Positions 18,707 to 29,200 of a stretch of DNA of 64,000 nt are shown here, piece by piece. The translations under genes and the position numbers were made by a program. Source of the DNA: Flavobacteriaceae bacterium UBA3591. Its GTDB lineage: Bacteria; Bacteroidota; Bacteroidia; Flavobacteriales; Flavobacteriaceae. Position 1 is the first letter of the stretch. Every line of letters starts with the position of its first letter. The notes beneath the pieces were generated by a model that saw only the letters and a program-made list of their open reading frames with translations, did no database searches and had not been told where the DNA came from. The DNA is taken from contig DFMO01000003.1 in assembly GCA_002375695.1 (NCBI GenBank), positions 17,466 through 81,465 of the forward strand, read 5' to 3'.

Positions 18707-18821
18707 ATGCAATAAATAGTAGATTCCTCACTTCCTACATATTATTAACTCAGTATGGTAAAGATAATACAAAATCTTTAAAAAATATATACGTAATACT
18801 ACTAATTATTGAAAAAAAATT

Positions 18822-18853
18822 AAAAACCTCCTTTGGTATGAAAGGAGGTTTTT
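18822..18853 (-). terminator. Terminator of the act-cox operon
   Basis: A 13-bp perfect stem (AAAAACCTCCTTT / AAAGGAGGTTTTT) with a GGTATG-type 6-nt loop, 22 bp beyond the coxA stop and followed by a T-rich run on the minus strand. The stem flanks make it usable on either strand. Confidence 0.93.
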
Positions 18854-18874
18854 AATTAATAATGTTATATTTTT

Positions 18875-20704
18875 TTAATGATCTAACTCATCTTCATTAT
18901 CCTGAAGCGGTACATTTTGCGGTATAAAGTCTTGTCCAGGTATAACATAATCGGTTTCGTCTTTGTTCAATTTACTGTAATCATAAGACCAACGGTATAC
19001 GTGTGGAATTGGACCATCCCAGTTTCCGTGAATGTGCTTGGTTTCGGTTGTCCATTCTAAAGTGGTAGCATTCCAAGGGTTCTTCGGTCCCATTTTTCCG
19101 TAGAAAATTGAATAGAAGAAGTTATATAAGAATACAACCTGAACAGCAATTGTAATAATTGCAAATACCGTCATAACCACGTTAATATCGGCCAAGTCAT
19201 CAAAGTATGGGAAAGCCGTGTTGGTATAATATCTACGCGGTAGTCCGGCCATACCTACAAAATGCATTGGAAAGAAAATTCCGTAAGCACCAATAGATGT
19301 AATCCAGAAGTGAATATACCCTAGCTTTTTACTCATTAAACGCCCTTCAAACATTTTAGGGAACCAGTGGTAAACACCAGCTAATAACCCGTAAAGTGCC
19401 GAAATACCCATCACTAAGTGGAAGTGAGCTACCACAAAGTATGTATCGTGAACGTTAATATCTAAAGCACTATCACCAAGAATAATACCCGTTAGTCCCC
19501 CGGTAATAAATGTTGATACAAAGGCTATAGAAAATAGCATTGCAGGGTTCATTTGTAAGTTACCTTTCCATAATGTGGTAATCCAGTTAAATGCTTTAAC
19601 GGCCGATGGAATAGCAATCAATAGGGTTGTAAAGGTAAACACAGACCCTAAGAATGGATTCATCCCCGAGATAAACATATGGTGTCCCCAAACAATTGTA
19701 GATAAGAAGGCAATTGCAAGAATAGACGCCACCATAGCTCGATACCCAAAAATAGGTTTACGAGAGTTAGTCGCCATAATTTCAGACACAATACCCATGG
19801 CAGGTAGAATTACAATATATACCTCTGGGTGCCCTAAAAACCAGAACAAGTGCTCAAACAATACTGGCGATCCACCTTGATGGTGAAGCACTTCACCTGC
19901 AATATAAATATCTGAAAGGAAGAATGAAGTTCCAAAACTTCTATCCATAATTAGCATTAATGCTGCAGATAATAGTACAGGGAAAGAAACGACTCCAATA
20001 ATTGCGGTTACAAAAAATGCCCATATTGTTAGAGGAAGCCGTGTCATAGACATCCCTTTTGTACGTAAGTTAATTACGGTTACAATGTAGTTAAGCGACC
20101 CTAACAATGAAGAAGCAATAAAGATGGCTATAGAAATTAACCATAGCGTCATCCCTGCACCCGACCCAGGTATAGCCTGCGGCAACGCACTTAGAGGCGG
20201 ATAAATAGTCCAACCTGCAGATGCTGGTCCAGCTTCAACAAATAATGAAAACAACATGATTATACTCGATAGGAAGAATAACCAATATGAAACCATATTT
20301 AGAAATCCTGAGGCCATATCGCGCGCACCAATTTGTAATGGTATAAGTAAGTTACTAAAGGTTCCACTCAAACCTGCCGTTAGTACAAAGAATACCATAA
20401 TGGTACCGTGTATGGTCACCAAAGCAAGGTAAACACTTGGATCCATTACACCTTCGGCGCCCCATTTACCTAAAAATACTTCGTAAATAGTAAATTTATG
20501 ATCTGGCCAAGCCAGTTGTAAACGAAACAATAAAGACATTAAAATTCCAACAATTCCCATAAACAAACCTGTAATAAGGTATTGTTTAGAAATCATTTTA
20601 TGGTCTTGGCTAAAGATATATTTAGTTACAAATGTCTCTTTATGATGATGCCCGTGATCGTCGTGGTGATCTTCTACTCCGTGGACCTGTGCGTGTGCTG
20701 ACAT
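18875..20704 (-). CDS. ctaD: Cytochrome c oxidase subunit I
   Basis: Catalytic subunit of the haem-copper oxidase: it reduces O2 to water and pumps protons. The 609-residue protein has about 12 membrane helices. Visible signatures are the CuB/haem region WFLGHPEVYIVILPAMG, WGHHMFISGMNPF with the paired histidines, and HDTYFVVAHFHLVMG with the haem ligands. The N-terminus is rich in histidine (VHGVEDHHDDHGHHHKE), which may bind metal or simply be species-specific. It is the last gene of the operon, 26 bp downstream of subunit II. The neighbouring cytochrome c-reducing ACIII genes support a cytochrome c oxidase and not a quinol oxidase. Confidence 0.96.
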   Translation of the reverse strand: MSAHAQVHGVEDHHDDHGHHHKETFVTKYIFSQDHKMISKQYLITGLFMGIVGILMSLLFRLQLAWPDHKFTIYEVFLGKWGAEGVMDPSVYLALVTIHGTIMVFFVLTAGLSGTFSNLLIPLQIGARDMASGFLNMVSYWLFFLSSIIMLFSLFVEAGPASAGWTIYPPLSALPQAIPGSGAGMTLWLISIAIFIASSLLGSLNYIVTVINLRTKGMSMTRLPLTIWAFFVTAIIGVVSFPVLLSAALMLIMDRSFGTSFFLSDIYIAGEVLHHQGGSPVLFEHLFWFLGHPEVYIVILPAMGIVSEIMATNSRKPIFGYRAMVASILAIAFLSTIVWGHHMFISGMNPFLGSVFTFTTLLIAIPSAVKAFNWITTLWKGNLQMNPAMLFSIAFVSTFITGGLTGIILGDSALDINVHDTYFVVAHFHLVMGISALYGLLAGVYHWFPKMFEGRLMSKKLGYIHFWITSIGAYGIFFPMHFVGMAGLPRRYYTNTAFPYFDDLADINVVMTVFAIITIAVQVVFLYNFFYSIFYGKMGPKNPWNATTLEWTTETKHIHGNWDGPIPHVYRWSYDYSKLNKDETDYVIPGQDFIPQNVPLQDNEDELDH

Positions 20705-20730
20705 ATCTATTTAAGCTAATATTATATAGT

Positions 20731-21792
20731 TTATTTACTAAGCTGTTCTGCTAAGGTAGGCTGTTCTGCCAACCAAGCTTTATAATCTTCTTCAGACTCT
20801 ACAACTATCTTCATTTGCATATTATAATGGCTAATTCCGCAAATTTTATTACATATTACAACGTAATCAAATTCATATGGTTCTAAAGCAGCTTCACCAT
20901 TTGCAATTAAATCTTTACTCTTTTCTTGTCGGATGCGGTTAATGTTTGCCACTTTTTCAATAATGTGGTCATTCATTCGCATCTCTTCGGTTGTAATGGT
21001 AGGTGTAAAGGCAAATTGAGTAATCATCCCCGGAACACAGTTCATCTGAGCTCTAAAGTGCGGCATATAAGCCGAGTGTAAAACGTCTTGAGAACGCATT
21101 TTAATTAACACCTTTCTACCAACAGGTAAGTGCAATTCGGTAACTATTTTATCATCCTGCCCATTAGGGTCGGCCGGATCTACACCTAATTGATTAACAC
21201 CTTCAATTAAACGTACATTGGCATTACCCAAAGTGTTATCGTTACCACCGTAACGAGCTTTCCAGTTAAATTGCGAAGCGTATAGCTCTACAACTAACGG
21301 ATCGTCGTCTTTATCGACATTCATAATATCGGTCCAAGTAAAAAGTCCGTAAATTATAAGACCGGCTAATACAATAACAGGAATGATAGTCCAGATAAAC
21401 TCTAACTTGTCATTATCTGCGTAAAATGTAGCTCTACGTGTTTTATTGCCTCTATAAATAAAAGCAAAGTAATGCAACAACCATTGTGTAAGGATACCCG
21501 CAGCAAAAATTACTATCATGGATATCAACATAAGATTGTCTATTTCTTGCCCATGTTCAGAGGCAGATTCTGGCAACAATGTATCGCTCCACAACCAAAA
21601 TGAAACAATAGCGAGTATGTAGATAAAGGCTAAAAAGCCCATCATTAAATACCCTTGAACATTGTTATCCTTATCTGATGCTATCTCGGGATGATTGATT
21701 GGCTTTTTTTGTGCCAGTTGAAATATTCTGCTCATTTGCCAAACAGAAATTCCAAAAAGAATAATTACTAATACAACTAAAAATGCGGTCAT
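20731..21792 (-). CDS. ctaC: Cytochrome c oxidase subunit II
   Basis: Carries the CuA centre that takes electrons from cytochrome c. The 353 residues hold three hydrophobic segments: one at the very N-terminus, one near 45-70, and the pair flanking the periplasmic domain. The cupredoxin domain has VLHSAYMPHFRAQMNCVPGM and the CuA loop CNKICGISHYNMQMKI, with the C-x3-C-x3-H-x2-M ligand set. The intact CuA motif distinguishes it from quinol oxidase subunit II. It sits between actF and subunit I with 26-27 bp gaps, the arrangement known for ACIII-oxidase supercomplexes in Bacteroidota. Confidence 0.95.
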   Translation of the reverse strand: MTAFLVVLVIILFGISVWQMSRIFQLAQKKPINHPEIASDKDNNVQGYLMMGFLAFIYILAIVSFWLWSDTLLPESASEHGQEIDNLMLISMIVIFAAGILTQWLLHYFAFIYRGNKTRRATFYADNDKLEFIWTIIPVIVLAGLIIYGLFTWTDIMNVDKDDDPLVVELYASQFNWKARYGGNDNTLGNANVRLIEGVNQLGVDPADPNGQDDKIVTELHLPVGRKVLIKMRSQDVLHSAYMPHFRAQMNCVPGMITQFAFTPTITTEEMRMNDHIIEKVANINRIRQEKSKDLIANGEAALEPYEFDYVVICNKICGISHYNMQMKIVVESEEDYKAWLAEQPTLAEQLSK

Positions 21793-21819
21793 CTTACTAT
21801 ATCTTCTTTAACAATATGA

Positions 21820-23181
21820 TTAAAAATGGTAGTTTTCACTCTCTTTAATAAACGGATCGTTCTTTGGTCTTAAAGAAACTTTACCTAATCCCGTTCCTAC
21901 AACGAAGATGAAAAGTCCCGCAAAAAACAATAATGCTGCAATTTCTGGAATTCCGAAGCCCCAGTTATGACCAACCGTAGAAGGCATCACCAATAAGAAA
22001 ATATCTATATAGTGGCCTATTAATATAAATACAGCGGCAATAACAACAAACCAAGGTACTCTTTTAAAATCGCTATTCATCAATACTAGAACAGGGAATA
22101 CAAAATTAAGAATAAGCATTCCGAAAAACAACAAATTATATTCTTGTATTCTTATTATAAAGTAGGTTACTTCTTCAGGAATATTGGCGTACCATATAAG
22201 CATAAACTGGCTAAACCATAAGTACGTCCAGAAAATACTAAAAGCAAACATATATTTAGCTAAATCGTGTAAGTGCTTATCACTTACAAAATCAATTAAA
22301 CCACGACTCTTTAAGTGAATAGTTACAAGGGCAAGCACTGTAATTGCAGATACAAACATACTTGCAAATACATACCAAGGGAAAAGCGTACTATACCAGT
22401 GTGGTGTTAAAGACATAAACCAGTCCCAAGACATTGTAGCCTCTGTAACCATAAAGAATATTAAAAAGAATACTGAAATTTTAAAATTCTTACGGTAATA
22501 ATCGTAATTGTTAGCCTCGGCTAATGCTAAAGAGTTTTTTCTTGAGAAGTGACGGTATAAGTTCCATCCTAAAATGTAAATTACCGCTCTAATTACAAAA
22601 AATGGAAAGTTTAAATACCCTTCTTTTCCTTGTAAAATTTTATCGGTTGCTACTAACTCTTCATTTTGCCAAGGGAAGAAATGAGTTCCTGCAAAAACAA
22701 CAATTATAAGCACTATAATTGATCCTGGAAGCAAATAAGCTGTAATCCCTTCCATGATTCGGTAAAGCACTGGCGACCAGCCAGCTTGCGACACGTATTG
22801 AATAGCATAAAACACCAATACGCCCAATGATATCATCAGAAAAAAGAAGGCGGCAACAAAGGTCGCGGACCAAGGTCTTGTTTGCATTTGGTGTAAAACG
22901 TGTTCATCGTGTGATGACATGCCGTGTCCTTCAGGTTTTAGATCGGTTGCGTGCTCCATGGCAGCTTCAGAATAACCCTCTTCGTTTCGAACAGTATCTA
23001 CAAAATTTGCAGTATCGCCATCGGCGTGCGATTCACCGTGATGTGCGTCTTGTTCGGCTAATATTTTTTTAACATCGTCAACAGTTTTTGGCGTAGTAAG
23101 GAAACCATAGGTTATTCCTGCAAGCCCAAGTACCATTATTATGATAGAAAACAGTTTTAATTTACTAGGTAGCGTGTACAT
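21820..23181 (-). CDS. actF: Alternative complex III subunit ActF (NrfD-like quinol:cytochrome c oxidoreductase)
   Basis: Polytopic membrane subunit of ACIII, related to ActC and NrfD, with about ten helices. The N-terminal half contains a hydrophilic His/Glu/Asp-rich loop (about residues 40-100 of the chosen start) between the first and second helices. Later helices include WDWFMSLTPHWYSTLFPWYVFASM, characteristic of this subunit. The longest frame starts at 23256 inside actE; ATG at 23181 (MYTLPSKLKLFS) lies just after the actE stop and gives 453 residues, close to the family length, so it is used. In the complex it is a structural and possibly proton-path partner of ActC. Confidence 0.9.
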   Translation of the reverse strand: MYTLPSKLKLFSIIIMVLGLAGITYGFLTTPKTVDDVKKILAEQDAHHGESHADGDTANFVDTVRNEEGYSEAAMEHATDLKPEGHGMSSHDEHVLHQMQTRPWSATFVAAFFFLMISLGVLVFYAIQYVSQAGWSPVLYRIMEGITAYLLPGSIIVLIIVVFAGTHFFPWQNEELVATDKILQGKEGYLNFPFFVIRAVIYILGWNLYRHFSRKNSLALAEANNYDYYRKNFKISVFFLIFFMVTEATMSWDWFMSLTPHWYSTLFPWYVFASMFVSAITVLALVTIHLKSRGLIDFVSDKHLHDLAKYMFAFSIFWTYLWFSQFMLIWYANIPEEVTYFIIRIQEYNLLFFGMLILNFVFPVLVLMNSDFKRVPWFVVIAAVFILIGHYIDIFLLVMPSTVGHNWGFGIPEIAALLFFAGLFIFVVGTGLGKVSLRPKNDPFIKESENYHF

Positions 23182-23206
23182 ATCTTTAGCTATTCTCTTT
23201 AATTCC

Positions 23207-23866
23207 TTACTTATTATCACTTTCGGAAGCAGCATTTGCTCCCGTATTATTTTCACCTGAAACTAATGCGTCTTGCGTAGCCACTTCTGCAGTTTCAAGC
23301 ACTCCTGGCTCACCATTGAGCGATGCTTTTAAATCCATAACGTGCATGGCTATTTGCCAACGCTCTTTTTCACTCACCTGCCCTGCGTATGAACCCATCG
23401 CGTTTAGACCGTACATTTGTACGTGGTAAATTCCTCCTGGGGTAATTGTACGACCCGGATCTGCATAACTAGGTATTCCTAAGAATTTTTCGCGCTTTGC
23501 CAAAATTCCTTGTCCGTCTCCCTTATCGCCATGGCAAACTGCACAATACAATGTGTACAATTGAGCTCCCGTAGCAAGGTTTTCTTCGGTAACGGGATAC
23601 GGGTTTTGTAATTCGGCTTTTGCTAATTGTAACCCTTCGGTAGAGTTTTCGTAATCGTAAAGCTCATACCCTCTTGGCACAGTATTGGCCGGCGGGTGCA
23701 TTGCTTCTTGTTGGTTAGGAAAAATATCGTATTCCCCGTATGTTTCGTAACCAACCGGTTCATACATATTAGGGAAATATTGATAATTTGGCTTTTTATC
23801 GTTAAAACAAGATACCAGTGTTGCAGAGGCAAAAATGGCAATTCCTATGTTTATAAATGTTTTCAT
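23207..23866 (-). CDS. actE: ACIII subunit ActE, mono-haem cytochrome c lipoprotein
   Basis: Periplasmic c-type cytochrome subunit of alternative complex III. The chosen start at 23866 (MKTFINIGIAIFASATLVSCFN) gives a lipoprotein signal with lipobox LVSC at about residue 20. A start 24 bp earlier is possible but lies inside actD. One haem site is present: LYCAVCHGDKGDGQG (CxxCH). A methionine-bearing YGLNAMGSYAGQVSEKERW segment probably supplies the axial ligand. The acidic, Ala/Ser-rich tail is low complexity. It likely passes electrons from ActA onward to the oxidase. Confidence 0.93.
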   Translation of the reverse strand: MKTFINIGIAIFASATLVSCFNDKKPNYQYFPNMYEPVGYETYGEYDIFPNQQEAMHPPANTVPRGYELYDYENSTEGLQLAKAELQNPYPVTEENLATGAQLYTLYCAVCHGDKGDGQGILAKREKFLGIPSYADPGRTITPGGIYHVQMYGLNAMGSYAGQVSEKERWQIAMHVMDLKASLNGEPGVLETAEVATQDALVSGENNTGANAASESDNK

Positions 23867-23867
23867 A

Positions 23868-24404
23868 TTAATGGTCTTGCTCGTTTTCAATTAAACTAAT
23901 TTCCGAAGCACCAGTGTCATATAAGAACTTGGTCAACTTTTCTACGTCGTGATTGGCAATATCAACTTCCATCAAAAAGTGGTCATCGGTAGTACGTAGA
24001 TCTGGATTTTCAGCTTTCTTAAATGGCCATAATTTACTTCTCATATAAAAAGTGATAACCATTAAGTGAGCTGCAAAAAATACCGTTAGCTCAAACATAA
24101 TTGGTATAAAAGCTGGCATGTTTTGGTAAAATGTAAAAGCTGGCTTACCACCAATATTTTGTGGCCAGTCTTCAATCATTATATAATTCATCAAAACCAC
24201 AGCAACAGTTAAGCCTGTTAAACCATATAAAAATGATGTAATTGCGAGCCTTGTAGGTGCTAATCCAACCGCATGATCTAAACCGTGCACGGGGAATGGC
24301 GTAAAAACATCTGATATATGATAATTTGCAGCACGAGTCTGTTTAACGGCCTGCATTAACAAATCGTCATCAGTATAAATAGCGTGTATCTTTTTAGAAG
24401 CCAT
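23868..24404 (-). CDS. actD: ACIII subunit ActD (DUF3341)
   Basis: A small membrane subunit of alternative complex III, 178 residues with two helices (about 57-80 and 102-125). DUF3341 features are the N-terminal IHAIYTDDDLLMQAVKQTRAA, FTPFPVHGLDHAVGLAPTRL, and the C-terminal FLMEVDIANHDVEKLTKFLYDTGA. It has no redox cofactor motif; its role in the complex is structural. It lies 2 bp after actC, and its stop lies directly before the actE start, which indicates tight translational coupling. Confidence 0.93.
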   Translation of the reverse strand: MASKKIHAIYTDDDLLMQAVKQTRAANYHISDVFTPFPVHGLDHAVGLAPTRLAITSFLYGLTGLTVAVVLMNYIMIEDWPQNIGGKPAFTFYQNMPAFIPIMFELTVFFAAHLMVITFYMRSKLWPFKKAENPDLRTTDDHFLMEVDIANHDVEKLTKFLYDTGASEISLIENEQDH

Positions 24405-24406
24405 AA

Positions 24407-26203
24407 TTAGTTTTTATTTTTTAGTTTTAGTGCTTGTCCTGCCCAATCATCACGCTTAGCTCTGCCTGGGAATTCACTAACTATTTCGTCCAATAAATCG
24501 TATTCGCGATCGGTCATTCTACTTACTTGATCATAAGTAAAGATTCCTATTTGATGTAACTTTTGTTCCATCACAGGGCCAATGCCATTAATCTTTTGTA
24601 GATCGTCTTGTTCTTCTACTTTAGGATCAAAAGTTCCAACAGTATTTAAAAGACTATTAATTTTACCTTTATTGGCTTCTGCAGCGACAGTATCAACATT
24701 ATCTTCGGCTTTTGAATCGCTAAATGCAGTGTCAAAATTTTTGTCTTCAACATTAGCTGCCGGACCAGCATTGGCAGGATACTCTTGAACAATTACATGA
24801 CTGTGATCATCACCGTGCTCTGCTCTTAATCTTTTAAAAGATTCACCCGAAGACTTTAAAATTGTTTTTACCTCGGCTTGTGCAATTACTGGGAATGTAC
24901 GTGCGTAAAGTAAAAATAACACAAAGAAGAATCCAATGGTTCCAATAAAGGTTCCAATATCGACAAATGTTGGTTGAAACATTGCCCAGGAAGAGGTTAA
25001 TCTATCTTTACTTAAATCGATAACGATAATATCAAAACGCTCAAACCACATTCCAATATTAATGATTAACGCTACAATAAAAGTCCAAACAATATTTCTT
25101 CTTAATTTTTTTACCCAAAGTGTAAGTGGCACAATTAAGTTACAAATAATAAGTGCCCAGAATGCCCACCAATAAGGCCCCGTAGCGGCACCAAATGATA
25201 AATAAACGTAATTTTCATATGGCACTCCAGAATACCAAGCAATAAAGTATTCAATAATATATGCAACTGTTACAATTCCTCCGGTTAACAAAATAACCTT
25301 ATTCATATATTCAATATGTAGAATTGTAATATAGTCTTCTAGGTTTGACACCTTACGCATAATAATTAAAAGCGTTTGTACCATAGCAAACCCAGAGAAA
25401 ATAGCTCCCGCAACAAAGTACGGCGGGTATATTGTACTATGCCATCCTGGTACTACCGAAGTAGCAAAGTCAAAAGATACAATGGTGTGAACCGAAAGTA
25501 CAAGTGGCGTAGCCAAACCTGCCAATACAAGTGAAACTTCTTCAAAACGTTGCCAATCTTTTACACGACCGCTCCATCCAAAACTTAGAATACCGTAAAT
25601 TTTCTTTTGAAATGGGCTTGTAGTTCTATCGCGAATCATTGCAAAATCTGGAAGTAATCCTGTCCACCAGAATACAAGTGAAACCGAAAGATACGTTGAA
25701 ATTGCAAATACATCCCAAAGCAATGGAGAGTTAAAGTTTACCCATAACGACCCAAACTGGTTTGGAATAGGAAGTACCCAGTATGCTAACCAAGGACGCC
25801 CCATGTGGATAATTGGGAACAAACCTGCTTGAACAACAGCAAAAATAGTCATCGCTTCTGCCGAACGGTTTACTGCCATTCTCCATTTTTGACGGAATAA
25901 TAATAACACGGCCGAAATTAGTGTTCCGGCGTGTCCAATACCTACCCACCAAACAAAGTTTGTAATATCCCAAGCCCATCCAATGGTCTTATTTAATCCC
26001 CAAACCCCAATTCCGGTTGATAAGGTGTAGATGATGCATCCCAATCCCCATAAAAATGCAATAAGGGAAATGGTAAAAACAATCCACCAAGATTTATTGG
26101 CCTTTCCCAGAACGGGTGCCCCAACATCTACACTGATGTCATGATAGGACTTATCTCCCAGAACCAAAGGCTCTCTTATAGGTGCTTCGTAATGTGACGA
26201 CAT
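24407..26203 (-). CDS. actC: ACIII subunit ActC (NrfD family) with C-terminal helix-hairpin-helix extension
   Basis: Quinol-binding NrfD-type membrane subunit of alternative complex III. About ten helices occupy residues 40-445, with family segments WVGIGHAGTLISAVLLLFRQ and HTIVSFDFATSVVPGWHSTI. At 598 residues it is over 100 longer than the core needs. The extra part has an acidic, Ala/Asn-rich linker (about 475-535) and then a compact domain, DLQKINGIGPVMEQKLHQIG followed by IFTYDQVSRMTDREYDLLDE. This is a helix-hairpin-helix fold with the GIGPxxExxL core of the HHH_5/DUF4332 type. Such domains usually bind DNA, but here it hangs on a respiratory membrane protein on the cytoplasmic or periplasmic side; which side is not certain. 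Confidence 0.93.
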   Translation of the reverse strand: MSSHYEAPIREPLVLGDKSYHDISVDVGAPVLGKANKSWWIVFTISLIAFLWGLGCIIYTLSTGIGVWGLNKTIGWAWDITNFVWWVGIGHAGTLISAVLLLFRQKWRMAVNRSAEAMTIFAVVQAGLFPIIHMGRPWLAYWVLPIPNQFGSLWVNFNSPLLWDVFAISTYLSVSLVFWWTGLLPDFAMIRDRTTSPFQKKIYGILSFGWSGRVKDWQRFEEVSLVLAGLATPLVLSVHTIVSFDFATSVVPGWHSTIYPPYFVAGAIFSGFAMVQTLLIIMRKVSNLEDYITILHIEYMNKVILLTGGIVTVAYIIEYFIAWYSGVPYENYVYLSFGAATGPYWWAFWALIICNLIVPLTLWVKKLRRNIVWTFIVALIINIGMWFERFDIIVIDLSKDRLTSSWAMFQPTFVDIGTFIGTIGFFFVLFLLYARTFPVIAQAEVKTILKSSGESFKRLRAEHGDDHSHVIVQEYPANAGPAANVEDKNFDTAFSDSKAEDNVDTVAAEANKGKINSLLNTVGTFDPKVEEQDDLQKINGIGPVMEQKLHQIGIFTYDQVSRMTDREYDLLDEIVSEFPGRAKRDDWAGQALKLKNKN

Positions 26204-26237
26204 ATATAATTCTTAAATAATGGTTTTATACTAATTT

Positions 26238-29200
26238 TTATGCTTCTGTTGTATTCTTAACTATAGCGTGATAAAACACGTTAGGTTTAGTACCAATGTT
26301 TTCTAACAGGTGGTACATTCTTTTATCTTCTTTTAATTTTACAATTTCAGAATCCTTATCATTTACATCTCCAAATACTATCGCGCCAGTTTCACATGCA
26401 TTGGCACAAGCAGTTTGGAATTCTCCATCCTTCACTGGACGTCCTTCGCGCTTAGCCTCAAGAATCGTTTTTTGAGTCATTTGTATACACATAGAACATT
26501 TCTCCATAACACCTCGAGAACGTACAACCACATCTGGGTTTAATACCATTCTACCAAGGTCATTATTCATGTTGTAATCAAACGCATCGTTTTCGCTATA
26601 TAAGAACCAGTTAAAACGACGTACTTTATAAGGACAGTTGTTAGCACAGTAACGCGTACCTACACATCTGTTATAAGCCATTTGGTTTTGACCCTGACGA
26701 CCGTGCGATGTTGCCGCTACTGGACAAACAGTTTCGCAAGGTGCGTGATTACAGTGCTGGCACATTACAGGTTGGAAAGCAACCTCAGGATTATATGTTG
26801 ATGGATTTTCTACTACATCGTAAAGATCAAATGCAGGTAGATTTTCTAACGTTTCTATTTCTTCTTTAAAGGTATCCTGTGCAGAGTAATACCTATCAAT
26901 ACGCAACCAGTGCATATCGCGGAATTTTCTCACTTCATCTTTACCTACCACCGGTACATTATTTTCGGCGTGACATGCAATTACACACGCACCACAACCT
27001 GTACAAGCATTTAAATCAATAGATAAATTAAAATGATGCCCAATTGTAGTATCGTATGGACTCCAAATATCTGCCCTTTCATCTCTAACCGATATTGGAC
27101 TGTGATCGTAATCTGTTACAGGAACAGTATTCCAAACAGAACTATCTTGCGTATTAAAGATCTCTAAAGTTGTTTCTTTTATAATATCGGCACTACGTCC
27201 AGCCATTGTACTTTGCAACTGCACACAAGCAAATTCGTGCATTCCGCTAGCTTTCTCAATAGATACTTTTTGAATATTAGAGAAGTTTTGGTAAAGCTTA
27301 TAAGCGTTTACACCTGTTTGCATTTCTTCTTGAATAGCAGCAGTTTTACCGTACCCTAAAGCTAAACCTACAGAACCTTTTGCTTGACCTGGTTGAATTA
27401 TAACCGGTACATTTTCTAAAACTACATTTCCAACTTTTACATTTGCATAACTTCCGTTAAGCGCACCATTAGAAACGTGTTCATTTTCTAAGCCTAAAGC
27501 CTCGGCATCGGCAGCCGAAACTGTAAGATAGTTATCCCACGAAGCTCTTGTTATAGGATCTGGAAATTCTTGTAACCAAGGGTTATTTGCTTGTTGCCCG
27601 TCACCCAAACCAATAGATGTGTACAACGTAAGATCAAAATCGCCTTCTTGCGTTAAAAATCCTAATGCACCGTTTGAAGTTGACGATTCAACAGTAGCAT
27701 TCCCCGAAGTTTTAACTTCTTCCATTACTACAGCCGAATCATTGCTCACAAAGCCATCGTGAAGCGCTTGACTCCAAGATTCACCGTTTAGTACTGAAGA
27801 ACTCCAAGTATCTTTTAAATAATCGTAATATTTTTGTGAATTACCCGTCCACTGTAACAAACTGTCTTGAAACTGTCGCGTGTTAAATAACGGACGAATA
27901 GTTGGCTGCATTAGGCTAAAAGTACCTTTCTTAAATTGAGCATCACCCCAAGACTCTAAGTAGTGTGGTGTAGCTGCAACCAATTTAGCAAGCGATGCTG
28001 TAGCATCTAACTTCATTGCAAAAGCAAGGCTCATTTCAAGATTCTTGTACGCTTCAGCAAATTCTTTTGAATGCGGTAAAGAGTATACAGGATCAACTCC
28101 AACAGTTATCAATCCTTTTATTGAACCAGAAATAACACCGTTAACAACGCTCATTACTTCCTCATTGCTACCTTGTCTTGTTAACAAAGGCTTATTAACG
28201 TCTATTGCATCACTATTGGCATTGAAGTTAAGCGCCAAAGTTTGCGAAGCAACGTCTGGTAAATTAGTTACCAATAAAGCTTTGCTACCCGCTTTTTGAA
28301 GCTGAGCTTTTGCTTTATTTACAGCCTCGGCTATATGCTTTGGCAACCCAGCAGTAGAACCACCGGTTAATGCTTTTAAAATTGCAACTTGTTGTGTTGG
28401 TGTAGCAGGCACACGCTTATCGGCTTTAGCACCCGTTAAACTCAAGTTAGCCTCAAATTGAATATGACGAGACATTTTTCCGTTCTTCGGAATACGGCCT
28501 TTAGCATATCCTTTACTATAGCTACCACCTTGCCAGTCGCCTAAGAAATCGGCCCCCACAGAAACAATAACTTCAGCTTTTTCGAAGTTGTAATCTGGTA
28601 AAGCTCTCGTTCCGTATTTGTTTTGAAAAGCATCTAAAGCGCCCGAACACGAAACTGTATCATACACAACGTGACGAACATTTGGATACTTTGCAGTAAA
28701 TTCAGAAATAAGTTTTGATACAGATGGGCTCGCAAATGTTTGGGTAAGCAATACAATATCTTTCCCGCTCATTTCATTCATCTTTTGAGCAACTGCTGTA
28801 TCAAATTCTGCCCAAGATACGTCGGCACCGCCAACCATTGGGCCGGTAAGTCTGTTTTTATCGTATAGTGACAAAACTGAAGCGTGTACACGCGCATTAA
28901 CACTTCCGCCGTGAACCGCTAAATCATTTTTTTCAATCTTAATGGGACGGCCTTCGCGCGTTTTAACCAAAACATTGGCAAAATCGAAACCATCTGCCAC
29001 GGTCGAAGCATAGTAATTAGCTACCCCCGGTACTACATCGTGCGGTTGCACCACATAAGGAATAGACTTAACTACGGGTCCTTCACAAGCAGCCAATGTT
29101 GCAGCTGCAGTAGAAAAACCTACATATTTTAAGAAATCACGACGCGTAGTTGACGAAGATTCTAATGCTCCTTTATTCCCAAGAAATTCATCTGTAGGAA

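Noticed and set aside
23182..23256. Longer actF reading frame
   Set aside because: It overlaps actE by 50 bp and starts with residues not expected before the first ActF helix.
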